The notes under the pieces were generated by a model that saw nothing but the letters and a program-made list of their open reading frames with translations, had not been told where the DNA came from and searched no databases. From assembly GCA_016207445.1 (NCBI GenBank), contig JACQPS010000123.1, positions 1-27,526 on the forward strand: a stretch of 27,526 nt of DNA, in the 5' to 3' direction. Shown piece by piece: positions 16,189-22,023 of this stretch (positions are counted from its first letter, which is position 1; each line of letters opens with the position of its first letter). The position numbers were made by a program, and so were the translations under genes. This stretch comes from Gemmatimonadota bacterium (GTDB lineage Bacteria; Gemmatimonadota; Gemmatimonadetes; Longimicrobiales; RSA9).

Positions 16189-16683
16189 ATGAACAGATCC
16201 ATCGTCCGCATGCTGCTTGCGCTGCTCCTGGTCCTCACCGCCGCCTGTGATGACGACGAGGAAACCGGACCGGGCGAGGAGAGGTTTACCACTGTGTTGT
16301 CGGGCGCTAACGAGCGGCCCAATCCCGTCACGAACACGACTGCCAGCGGGACCGGCACGGTCACGCTGCAGAACTCCACCATCGACGTGACGGTCACGGT
16401 GGCCAATCTCACGGGCGTGACGGCGTCGCACATCCACGGGCCCTCCGGGCCCGAGGGCACCGCGAGCCCCATTCTCGGCTTCCCCATCAATTCGGCCGTC
16501 ACGACCGGAACGCTGGTATCCGTCACGGACGCGACAGCCACGAATCTCAAGGGGCTGACGGTGCTCACATCGATCTCCTTCGATTCGGTGCTGAGTCTCG
16601 TCCGTAACGGCCAGGCATACATCAACGTGCACACCAGTGCGAATCCGGGCGGCGAGATTCGCGGCCAGCTCGCGAGGCAGTAG
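16189..16683 (+). CDS. CHRD-domain lipoprotein 1
   Basis: A 164-aa exported protein. The signal peptide ends in the lipobox LTAAC (C20), followed by an acidic DDDEE linker. The rest is one CHRD domain: FTTVLSGANERP at the start, the hallmark SHIHGP in the middle, and AYINVHTSANPGGEIRGQL at the end. CHRD domains were first described in chordin and are frequent in bacterial surface proteins; their biochemical role in bacteria is not established. GAGGAGG lies four bases before the ATG. It is the first of two tandem paralogs and is followed 63 bp later by the second, so they likely share a transcript. Confidence 0.93.
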   Translation: MNRSIVRMLLALLLVLTAACDDDEETGPGEERFTTVLSGANERPNPVTNTTASGTGTVTLQNSTIDVTVTVANLTGVTASHIHGPSGPEGTASPILGFPINSAVTTGTLVSVTDATATNLKGLTVLTSISFDSVLSLVRNGQAYINVHTSANPGGEIRGQLARQ

Positions 16684-16746
16684 ACTCGTCGGCGTAGGCC
16701 GCTGCGCGCGCACGCGGCGGATCGCATCTTGGCAGGAGGGCAAAAA

Positions 16747-17274
16747 ATGGCCAGTCGCTACTTCCTTGGGAATCTGCTGGTGCTCGCGGTGCTCGCCGCC
16801 GCCTGCGGTGACGATGAGACCGGGCCGAGCGAAGAGAGGTTCGCCAGTGTGCTCAGCGGTGCCGGCGAGGTCCCGGCGGTGGCAACCAGTGCGAGCGGCA
16901 GCGCCAGCCTCAAGTTGCGTGGATCCACCATGGACGTGACCGTCTCCGTCTCCAACCTCGGCGGCGCGTTCGCCGTGCACATCCACGGGCCCGCCACGAC
17001 TGGACAGGAGGCCGATCCCGTGGTGGGACTCCCCATCGCCGACGGCGTCACGAGCGGGACGCTGGCCTCCGTCACGGGCGCAACTGCGACGAGCCTCCGC
17101 GGCCTCACCGTCATGAAGGGCACGGTTTCGTTCGATTCTGCGCTGGTTCTGATCCGCAAAGGCCTCGCCTACATCAACGTGCACACGGAGGCGAATCCGG
17201 ACGGCGAGATCCGCGGGCATATCGGGAAGTCCGCGACATCGAATCCCGATCCACCCGGCGGCGGCGGCTACTAG
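16747..17274 (+). CDS. CHRD-domain lipoprotein 2
   Basis: A 175-aa paralog of the upstream CHRD protein. It has the same plan: a lipobox LAAAC (C20), a short acidic linker GDDETGPSEERF nearly identical to the neighbour's, VLSGAGEVPAV, VHIHGP, and AYINVHTEANPDGEIRGHI. It differs by a C-terminal tail of about 15 residues rich in Pro and Gly (NPDPPGGGGY). GGAGGG stands upstream of the ATG at 16747; a TTG at 16729 would remove that site from the leader and is less likely. The duplication looks old enough for clear divergence but keeps all family motifs. It is the last gene of the run, followed by a terminator. Confidence 0.93.
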   Translation: MASRYFLGNLLVLAVLAAACGDDETGPSEERFASVLSGAGEVPAVATSASGSASLKLRGSTMDVTVSVSNLGGAFAVHIHGPATTGQEADPVVGLPIADGVTSGTLASVTGATATSLRGLTVMKGTVSFDSALVLIRKGLAYINVHTEANPDGEIRGHIGKSATSNPDPPGGGGY

Positions 17275-17334
17275 CGGCCGAGCTCCGGCCAGCCGTCCGC
17301 TGCCCCAGCTCTCGAGCCTGGCTCCCCTCTCGGA

Positions 17335-17368
17335 CCCGGCGCCCTGCGGCGCCGGGCGCGCTGTTTTT
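17335..17368 (+). terminator. Rho-independent terminator after the CHRD genes
   Basis: CCCGGCGCC (17335-17343) and GGCGCCGGG (17348-17356) form a perfect 9-bp stem with a CTGC loop. A TTTTT run lies at 17364-17368, seven bases downstream. It sits 60 bp after the CHRD stop and should end the transcript of the cupredoxin/CHRD genes. Confidence 0.75.
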
Positions 17369-17389
17369 CCGGCCGCGAGGTGCCCGCGG

Positions 17390-17460
17390 ATATCGATAAT
17401 CGACGTCGAGACCGACACCGAGACGGTGGAGATCCCGAAAATCGACATCGAGAGGGATAC
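17390..17460. repeat. Degenerate CGANNN hexamer array
   Basis: The stretch reads as repeated hexamers such as gataat, cgacgt, cgagac, cgacac, cgagac and cgacat, with a six-base period. It lies between the terminator and the 14-mer array. It is too degenerate for a firm unit count, and no gene is visible. Confidence 0.45.
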
Positions 17461-17488
17461 GACCCGTTAAGACGGCAAAACGGCGGCA

Positions 17489-17637
17489 CCTGAGAATCGG
17501 CACCTGAGAATCGGCACTCGAGAATCGGCACTCGAGAATCGGCACCTGAGAATCGGCACCTGAAAGTCGGTACGACGTGCCGAAGTTCAAGTGCCGAAGT
17601 TCAGGTGCCGATTTTTTGTGCCGGTTCTCGCTGTGCC
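17489..17637. repeat. Inverted 14-mer tandem arrays
   Basis: The left arm (17489-17572) has six contiguous copies of CCTGAGAATCGGCA, four of them identical or differing by two bases (ctcgagaatcggca) and the last more diverged. The right arm (17578-17637) has about four copies of the reverse-complement unit (TGCCGAAGTTCAAG, TGCCGAAGTTCAGG, then shorter forms). Only five bases separate the arms, so the region can form a long hairpin. It ends six bases before the kinase stop codon. A T6 run inside the right arm could help terminate transcription from the left. Confidence 0.8.
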
Positions 17638-17642
17638 ACCGT

Positions 17643-18581
17643 TCAGCTCAGTTTCACAACCTTCACCTCTCTCTTCACCGCCTCCACATCGTCCTGCGTG
17701 AGGATGTCGCTGCCCCGACTCAGCAGCACTGCCGTCCCGGCAGCCACGGCCGCGCGCAGCGTCTCGGCAGCTTCTGCCCCGTTCTCGTGCGCGAGGAGCA
17801 GCGCAGCCAGGAAGGCGTCGCCCGCGCCGACCGCGCTCCCCTGCCGCACCAATGGCGCGACGGCGTGCCACACGGCGCCCTCCGGCGTGGCCGCGACCGC
17901 GCCGTCCTCGCCCAGCTTGATCACACCGAGTCCGGCGCCGAACCCGAGCAGCGCGGGCGCGGCCTCCGCCGCGGCAGCGCCCTCGGTCGGCCGCCCGAGC
18001 AGCCGCGCCGCCTCGTGCGTGTTGGGCACGAGCAGGTCGCAGCCGCCGGCGGCGGCCAGCCGCAGCGCGTCGCCATCGCAGTCGGGCACGAAGCGGACGC
18101 CGTGCTCGCGGGCCAGGCTCCCCGCGCGCGCATAGAAGTCGGCGGGCACGCCCGGCGGCAGACTGCCGCAGCACGCGAGCCACTTCGGCCGCTCGCCCGC
18201 CAGCAACTCGCGCAGCGCACCCAGTAGCGCGCGGGTCTCGTCGAGCGCGAGCGTCGGCCCGCGCGGGTTCAGCAGCAGACTGCGGCCACTCACGCCCTCG
18301 CGTACGCCCACGAACAGCCGCGTCTCTCCGGCAATCGTGACCGACCGGAGCGGCGTGCCTTCCCGGGCGAGCTGGTCCGCCAGCTCCCGGCCCGTACGCC
18401 CGCCCAGCGGCGCGAGCGCCAGCGCACGGCCGCCCAGCACCCGCGCCGCCCGCGCCAGGTTGATCCCCTGCCCGCCCGGCCGCCGACGCGGCGCCTCCAC
18501 GCGGTTGGCGTCGTCCCACACGACCCGCTCCGCCTCGAACAGCACGTCGAGCGAGGGGTTGGGCGTGAGGGTGAGGATCAC
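17643..18581 (-). CDS. PfkB-family hexose-phosphate kinase (1-phosphofructokinase-like)
   Basis: A 312-aa cytoplasmic ribokinase-fold kinase. The N-terminus MILTLTPNPSLD is the signature of the FruK/LacC/PfkB (6-phosphofructokinase II) branch. The substrate motif is PGGQGINLA (35-43), where most relatives have GGKG, so Q38 is a notable change. The C-terminal GSAVGAGDAF holds the anion hole and catalytic D255. It may phosphorylate fructose-1-P, fructose-6-P or tagatose-6-P; no PTS or other sugar gene lies nearby to decide. The start is a GTG at 18581 without a clear Shine-Dalgarno sequence, immediately downstream of a heptamer array. It is monocistronic in this window. Confidence 0.9.
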   Translation of the reverse strand: MILTLTPNPSLDVLFEAERVVWDDANRVEAPRRRPGGQGINLARAARVLGGRALALAPLGGRTGRELADQLAREGTPLRSVTIAGETRLFVGVREGVSGRSLLLNPRGPTLALDETRALLGALRELLAGERPKWLACCGSLPPGVPADFYARAGSLAREHGVRFVPDCDGDALRLAAAGGCDLLVPNTHEAARLLGRPTEGAAAAEAAPALLGFGAGLGVIKLGEDGAVAATPEGAVWHAVAPLVRQGSAVGAGDAFLAALLLAHENGAEAAETLRAAVAAGTAVLLSRGSDILTQDDVEAVKREVKVVKLS

Positions 18582-18589
18582 GGTTATGC

Positions 18590-18619
18590 GTCGACAGTCG
18601 ACAGTCTACAGTCGACAGT
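18590..18619. repeat. Heptamer array (GTCGACA x4) beside the kinase start
   Basis: Four contiguous units gtcgaca, gtcgaca, gtctaca and gtcgaca belong to the same family as 12741-12838. They lie directly upstream of the kinase start and just left of the integron-type array. The orientation is opposite to the units at 20737-20757 on the far side of the array. Confidence 0.75.
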
Positions 18620-18768
18620 GAATCGCGCCGGCAGAGTGAGATTCGATCAGAGCCAATTGGGAAAGCAACCCGCTCGACCGAAGAGGCGCTTGGGCGTATT
18701 TAGCTTAGCCATTCGACACCGCCTGGAATTCTGCGGACGACTAGTGGTTCAATTTCGCCGGTAGATGT
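18620..18768. other. A+T-richer gap between heptamer array and first attC
   Basis: About 150 bp without a convincing gene. On the (-) strand only a 21-codon frame starting MAKLNTPKR is present, possibly the remnant of a further cassette gene, since this stretch begins directly after an attC recombination box. No promoter or hairpin stands out. Confidence 0.35.
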
Positions 18769-18873
18769 GCCTAACAGATCTGCCGCTCACCGGCGCCAAC
18801 CCGCACGCAGAATCGTACCAAATCCCTCTGCAGTGGCGCGCAAGTTGGCGTCCGGTGCAGCGGCTAGTTAGGC
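18769..18873 (-). other. attC site 1 (105 bp)
   Basis: Read on the (-) strand it begins GCCTAAC, whose TAA is the stop of the 172-aa gene, and ends GTTAGGC. Inner boxes GCCAAC and GTTGGC are present. The arms GCCGCTGCACCGG and CCGGTGAGCGGC pair with an unpaired base, as expected for extrahelical bases in attC. Confidence 0.88.
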
Positions 18874-19386
18874 GCCGTTGAGCGTTTGCGCCGCCTTGTC
18901 GATTTCTTCCTGCTTGATCGCGGCGATGGCTTCCCTGGTGACACCAAGGCGTTCCGCCAGCGGCATGAGAATGCCGCTCAGTTGTTCGCGAGCGTTTTGG
19001 AACAGCCCCACGGCCTCACGCAGCTCCCGAATCATCACGCGGCGCCCCGGCTCCAGCATGAAGTTCGCATCGTGATGTGCGAAGCAGCGATGGACGACGA
19101 AGTTTCGTCGAGCGAGCGCTTCCTGTAAAACGGCATCAACGCTGGCTGGAAAGCTCGTCAGCTTGCGAGCTTCGCTAAGCAAACGCCCCAGAGTATGGGA
19201 CTCGAACTTTGCGAGGAGTTCGTCAATGAACTCTCGCGTCACACCCGTCCGGCCGCTGATATGAAGCATCACGCCTAACGACACGAGCTGCTGCTCGAGG
19301 ACCTGCGCCTTATACGCCGCTAAGCCAAAGAATGCAAAGACCTCCTTCGCTTCGAAGTCATCGGGCTCAGGAGTGTCGTGGCTCAT
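18868..19386 (-). CDS. Cassette gene: 172-aa protein with HEPN-like R-x4-H motif
   Basis: An all-helical, soluble, charged protein of unknown function. The notable feature is LARRNFVVHRCF (91-102), in which R94 and H99 form the R-x4-H motif characteristic of HEPN-type ribonucleases, with N95 directly after the arginine as in many HEPN toxins. Helices before and after it (about 15-40, 60-78, 118-145) fit a HEPN-like bundle. If correct, it would be a candidate RNA-cleaving toxin or effector, but no antitoxin gene is paired with it, so a non-toxic HEPN-like protein is equally possible. The ATG is at 19386, 22 bp from the end of attC 2; its stop is part of attC 1. It forms a single-gene cassette. 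Confidence 0.75.
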   Translation of the reverse strand: MSHDTPEPDDFEAKEVFAFFGLAAYKAQVLEQQLVSLGVMLHISGRTGVTREFIDELLAKFESHTLGRLLSEARKLTSFPASVDAVLQEALARRNFVVHRCFAHHDANFMLEPGRRVMIRELREAVGLFQNAREQLSGILMPLAERLGVTREAIAAIKQEEIDKAAQTLNGA

Positions 19387-19407
19387 CTCGTTACCACTCG
19401 TGGAGGC

Positions 19408-19497
19408 GCCTAACGCTCCACTGGGTAAGCTGCACGGCCCATGCTGCCGAGGTCAATCCTCATGCTTGTCCGCGTTAGCCTCACCCATTCGTTAGGC
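19408..19497 (-). other. attC site 2 (90 bp)
   Basis: On the (-) strand it begins GCCTAAC with the toxin stop codon TAA inside and ends GCGTTAGGC. The outer eight bases pair (GCCTAACG/CGTTAGGC). An internal GGCTAAC near the 5' arm fits an L'' box; its partner is weak, so the secondary structure is less regular than in sites 1 and 3. Confidence 0.7.
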
Positions 19498-19812
19498 ACC
19501 GATCATTCGGAACTCTCCCGGCCGAAGCGCCTCGAGCGCTGATAAGAGCTGAGGCATCAGCGGTCTAAGGTGTGCGAGTCGATTCGATCGGGCTCGCACC
19601 AGGATCACGCCGAATGGTTGTCGCGAGATCGGTTGCTGGAACTGCAGATTGCGGTCCATTGTGACGAGGGCCTCGAATCGTCCCGCGCAACGCCGAAGCA
19701 ACTCTCCGTTGTTAATACCGCTCCACCCCAGGCCGAGAACGGTGTCGACTTCGTGCCCAGCGATTTCAGGCGCAAGATCGATGGGCAGATTCTCGTCAAG
19801 CAGAACGCGCAC
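19492..19812 (-). CDS. Cassette gene: DUF5615 PIN-like toxin
   Basis: A 106-aa PIN-fold protein of the DUF5615 family, a predicted metal-dependent ribonuclease toxin. MRVLLDENLP supplies the first acidic residues (D6, E7), GHEVDTVLGLGWSGINNGELL is the conserved second block, and ALVTMDRNLQFQQ contributes the D of the 'TxDxD/N' region. The GTG start at 19812 overlaps the antitoxin stop by 17 bp, so the two are translated together. The stop codon lies inside the attC 2 R'' box. It pairs with the DUF433 gene upstream in the usual antitoxin-first order. Toxicity is inferred from family and pairing. Confidence 0.9.
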   Translation of the reverse strand: MRVLLDENLPIDLAPEIAGHEVDTVLGLGWSGINNGELLRRCAGRFEALVTMDRNLQFQQPISRQPFGVILVRARSNRLAHLRPLMPQLLSALEALRPGEFRMIGA

Positions 19813-20020
19813 GAGATATCAGAGAATCGCGTGCCTGTTCGAGCGCCATGACGGCGTGCTCACGCTTAACGGAAGGGAACTGGGCGAGGAACTCATCTAG
19901 CGTTTCGCCACCCTCGAGGTAGTCGAATAGCGACTGAACGGGTACGCGCGTCCCGACGAAGACTGGCGTTCCACCAAGAATGTCGGGGTCGGAATGCACC
20001 ACGGTGTCTGAACTTGGCAT
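19796..20020 (-). CDS. Cassette gene: DUF433 antitoxin
   Basis: A 74-aa DUF433 (VapB45-like) protein, the usual partner of DUF5615 toxins. Conserved features are VVHSDPDILGGTPVFVGTRV near the N-terminus and SLFDYLEGGETLDEFLAQFPSV, a helix-turn-helix-like region expected to bind both DNA and toxin. The ATG is at 20020, 52 bp from attC 3, so the cassette carries little room for a promoter. The pair is likely autoregulated as in other type II systems; no operator is obvious. Antitoxin and toxin together form one cassette ended by attC 2. Confidence 0.9.
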   Translation of the reverse strand: MPSSDTVVHSDPDILGGTPVFVGTRVPVQSLFDYLEGGETLDEFLAQFPSVKREHAVMALEQARDSLISRARSA

Positions 20021-20071
20021 AGCAGATCCTTGAAGTGTCGCCGACTCTTACCCCCGAACGAGCTGGCGTGT

Positions 20072-20147
20072 GCCTAACGTTTGCGGCTCACCGGCGGCCG
20101 CTCTAGCTGTCGACTCCGCGGCCGTCCGGTGGAGCCGCAGGTCAGGC
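20072..20147 (-). other. attC site 3 (76 bp)
   Basis: On the (-) strand it begins GCCTGAC, with the TGA stop of the 142-aa gene inside, and ends GTTAGGC. The arms pair over about 22 bases (TGCGGCTCCACCGGACGGCCGC against GCGGCCGCCGGTGAGCCGCA) with two extrahelical bases. It is the most regular of the four sites. Confidence 0.88.
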
Positions 20148-20570
20148 CCCTCGAATTGGCGTGAACCTCCAGCGCGGTTCCGGTTCGAGCCGAAAGTCCT
20201 CACCGCACCGAAGTTCATACACCACCGGCTCCCCGCCATAAACATCCGTCACCCGAAGAACGCACGCCGATCCCCCCGTGAGCAGGTCGTAGCTAACCTG
20301 GGAGGAGACTTTCAGCTGCTGCCACGCGATCCCGGCACCGGCGGTACCTTTCACCTCAAATAGCTTGGTGCCATCGGTCTCAAGTACGACTGCGAGGTCG
20401 GCGCCGCGCGGAGGATCAACGAACCTGCAACGGGGATGGTGCCTCCTGAAGTGGCACTTGACGATCTCGACCGCACGTTTGCCGATGTCGCTGCTGCCAC
20501 GGCTCGGCGGGAATCTCTGATTCAGCTCGGCCAGTTCGGCAGGATTGAGCTTCACGCGAAAGGACTTCAT
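20142..20570 (-). CDS. Cassette gene: small PD-(D/E)xK-like protein
   Basis: A 142-aa soluble protein with a probable restriction-endonuclease-like core: D58 in GADLAVV, then E72 and K74 in LFEVKGT, spaced as in PD-(D/E)xK nucleases (D-x13-E-x-K). The following WQQLKVSSQVSYDLL resembles the helix after the core in DUF3883/NO VEIN-type domains. The N-terminus (1-45) is basic and helical. It has no methylase or other partner, so it could be a stand-alone nuclease, a toxin or an inactive relative. The ATG is at 20570, 17 bp from attC 4; its TGA lies in attC 3. It is a single-gene cassette. Confidence 0.75.
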   Translation of the reverse strand: MKSFRVKLNPAELAELNQRFPPSRGSSDIGKRAVEIVKCHFRRHHPRCRFVDPPRGADLAVVLETDGTKLFEVKGTAGAGIAWQQLKVSSQVSYDLLTGGSACVLRVTDVYGGEPVVYELRCGEDFRLEPEPRWRFTPIRGA

Positions 20571-20586
20571 GTTTTCTGTCGTGTGG

Positions 20587-20676
20587 GCCTAACGCCGCAG
20601 CTCAGCCGCGCAGCGACAGCACAACCCGCGAAAGCGGCCGCTGCAGTTGGGCGTCGGCTGCGGGTGCTGGTTAGGC
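20587..20676 (-). other. attC site 4 (90 bp), without its own cassette gene
   Basis: On the (-) strand it runs GCCTAAC...GTTAGGC. Inner elements GCCCAAC and GTTGTGC are compatible with L boxes, and CCGCAG/CTGCGG segments pair in the arms. The expected gene on its upstream side is missing: only 60 bp of unassigned sequence separates it from the heptamer array and the acyltransferase stop. Confidence 0.78.
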
Positions 20677-20736
20677 AATCACCGCTGTCCGCGATACGCC
20701 GCCTTGGGGCTCAGAGGCGGTCGAGCGGACTGCGAA

Positions 20737-20757
20737 CGACTGTCAACTGTCGACTAG
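20737..20757. repeat. Heptamer array (NNACTGT x3) at the acyltransferase stop
   Basis: Units cgactgt, caactgt and cgactag belong to the same family as at 12804-12838. The last unit contains the TAG stop of the acyltransferase gene. The orientation is inverted relative to 18590-18619 across the cassette array. Confidence 0.7.
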
Positions 20758-21965
20758 ATCTTGATGAAGATGCGACGCCGGTAGAGCAGCCACATGGCGC
20801 CCAGCCAGAACACCACGTACGTCATCGCGAATGCGAGCGACGCGTTGATCGGCGACAGCCACGAGGCGTAGACGTGCTCGTACAGGTACGTCTTGAGCGA
20901 CACCGGCTCCGGCCCGCCCACCTTCACCAGCCCCAGGATACGCGCCAGCAGGCTCGACAGGAAGAAAGCGGCGATCGCGTTCACGCCGTAGACGACGCAC
21001 GGCTGCGCCCAGCGCCGGTAGCCCTTCACGTCCACGAGCCAGTAGCACATGCCCAGGAACTGGAGCGCCATCCCGGCCGTGAACACCACGTACGAGCTCG
21101 TCCACAGGTTCTTGTTGATCGGGAAGGCCGCGTCCCAGATCACGCCCAGCAGCAGCAGCGCATTGCCCGCCACGAACAGCCCGACCGTCTTCTCGACCGG
21201 CGTCCGGCGTGTGCGCAGCCACTCGCCCGTGAGCACGCCCGCGACGACCGTCGCGACCGCGGGCATCGTGCTGAGGATGCCTTCCGGGTCCCACGTCTTG
21301 CTCGAAGCCCACAGGTGGTTCGTCCCCAGGAGCAGCCGGTCCAGGTACGCGCCCAGATCCCTCCCGGCCTCGAGCACGCCCGCGCCCATGCCCGGCACGG
21401 GCACGAGCGTCACCAGCGCCCAGTAGAGCACGAGCAGCGCGGCGCCTGCGAGCGCGCGCCCCCGCCAGCTCGACACCGCCAGCACGATCACGGACGCGAA
21501 GAAGTAGCAGACGGCGATGCGCTGGAGCACGCCGGGGATGCGAATGTGCCCCAGGTCGTAGCTCGGGAAGCCGTGCAGCACCAGCCCGAGCCCGAAGATG
21601 ATGAGCGTCCGCCGCGCTACTTTGGCGAAAAGCTGCGGCCGGGTGGCGCCGCGCGCGCTGAGCGTGCCGAAGGAGAGCGCGATCGCCACGCCCACGATGA
21701 AGAGGAAGAACGGGAAGATCAGGTCGGTCGGCGTCCAGCCGTGCCAGGGCGCGTGCCGCAGCGGGCCGTAGATGTGCGACCAGCTCCCGGGGTTGTTCAC
21801 CAGCAGCATGCCGGCAATCGTCACCCCGCGGAACACGTCCAGCGACACGAGCCGGTCGGTCCGGACATCCAACGGCTTCGCCTCGGCGGGCCGGATCGGA
21901 AGCGGACCCGCCTCCGCCGGCCCGCTCGTGCCGCTGCCGCGCGCGATTTCGACCGCTTCGCTCAT
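20754..21965 (-). CDS. HGSNAT/COG4299-like membrane acyltransferase (DUF5009-type)
   Basis: A 403-aa integral membrane protein with about ten hydrophobic segments. It has the family hallmark RLVSLDVFRGVTIAGMLLVNNPG near the N-terminus, followed by the conserved W.H...GWTPTDLIFPFFLFIVG segment whose histidine region relates to the acetyl-transfer site of heparan-alpha-glucosaminide N-acetyltransferase. Bacterial members (NagX/YeiB-like) are thought to acylate or transport amino sugars; the substrate here is unknown. The ATG at 21965 is chosen because GGGGAG stands just upstream and the residues before it would be encoded by the heptamer repeat. The stop codon sits in the heptamer array bordering the integron-type region. 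Confidence 0.92.
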   Translation of the reverse strand: MSEAVEIARGSGTSGPAEAGPLPIRPAEAKPLDVRTDRLVSLDVFRGVTIAGMLLVNNPGSWSHIYGPLRHAPWHGWTPTDLIFPFFLFIVGVAIALSFGTLSARGATRPQLFAKVARRTLIIFGLGLVLHGFPSYDLGHIRIPGVLQRIAVCYFFASVIVLAVSSWRGRALAGAALLVLYWALVTLVPVPGMGAGVLEAGRDLGAYLDRLLLGTNHLWASSKTWDPEGILSTMPAVATVVAGVLTGEWLRTRRTPVEKTVGLFVAGNALLLLGVIWDAAFPINKNLWTSSYVVFTAGMALQFLGMCYWLVDVKGYRRWAQPCVVYGVNAIAAFFLSSLLARILGLVKVGGPEPVSLKTYLYEHVYASWLSPINASLAFAMTYVVFWLGAMWLLYRRRIFIKI

Positions 21966-21981
21966 GCTCCCCGGTCGCCGC

Positions 21982-22023
21982 TCCCTGTCAACTGTCAACT
22001 GTGAACTGTAAACTGTTCACTGA
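21982..22023. repeat. Heptamer array between acyltransferase and S9 peptidase
   Basis: Six units: tccctgt (degenerate), caactgt twice, gaactgt, aaactgt and tcactga. The last contains the TGA stop of the peptidase gene on the (-) strand, so the array runs into the coding end. It is the same NNACTGT family as at 12804 and 20737. Confidence 0.75.

Larger units (their letters stand above)
18769..20676 (-). mobile_element. Integron gene-cassette array without integrase (CALIN-like): 4 attC sites, 3 cassettes
   Basis: Four sites bounded by GCCTAAC...GTTAGGC (one GCCTGAC) alternate with (-)-strand genes: attC, 172-aa gene, attC, antitoxin/toxin, attC, 142-aa gene, attC. Three gene stop codons fall within the R'' box of the attC that follows them (TAA in GCCTAAC twice, TGA in GCCTGAC once), the normal cassette layout. 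Composition is less GC-rich than the flanks. No tyrosine-recombinase or integrase-like protein is encoded in the window, so cassettes either arrived from an integron elsewhere or the platform was lost. Both ends seem truncated: attC4 has no gene of its own, and the sequence beyond attC1 has no intact gene. Confidence 0.85.

Noticed and set aside
17489..17637. Possible CRISPR array
   Set aside because: Units of 14 bp are contiguous with no unique spacers, and no cas gene is near. The same holds for the heptamer arrays.
20436..22004. A 522-codon open frame on the (+) strand
   Set aside because: It crosses an attC, a heptamer array and the acyltransferase gene on the other strand. His/Arg/Pro-rich translation marks it as a shadow.
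20677..22023. An integron integrase or attI next to attC4
   Set aside because: The only gene on the side where they would be expected is the membrane acyltransferase. No tyrosine-recombinase motif was seen in any frame of the window.
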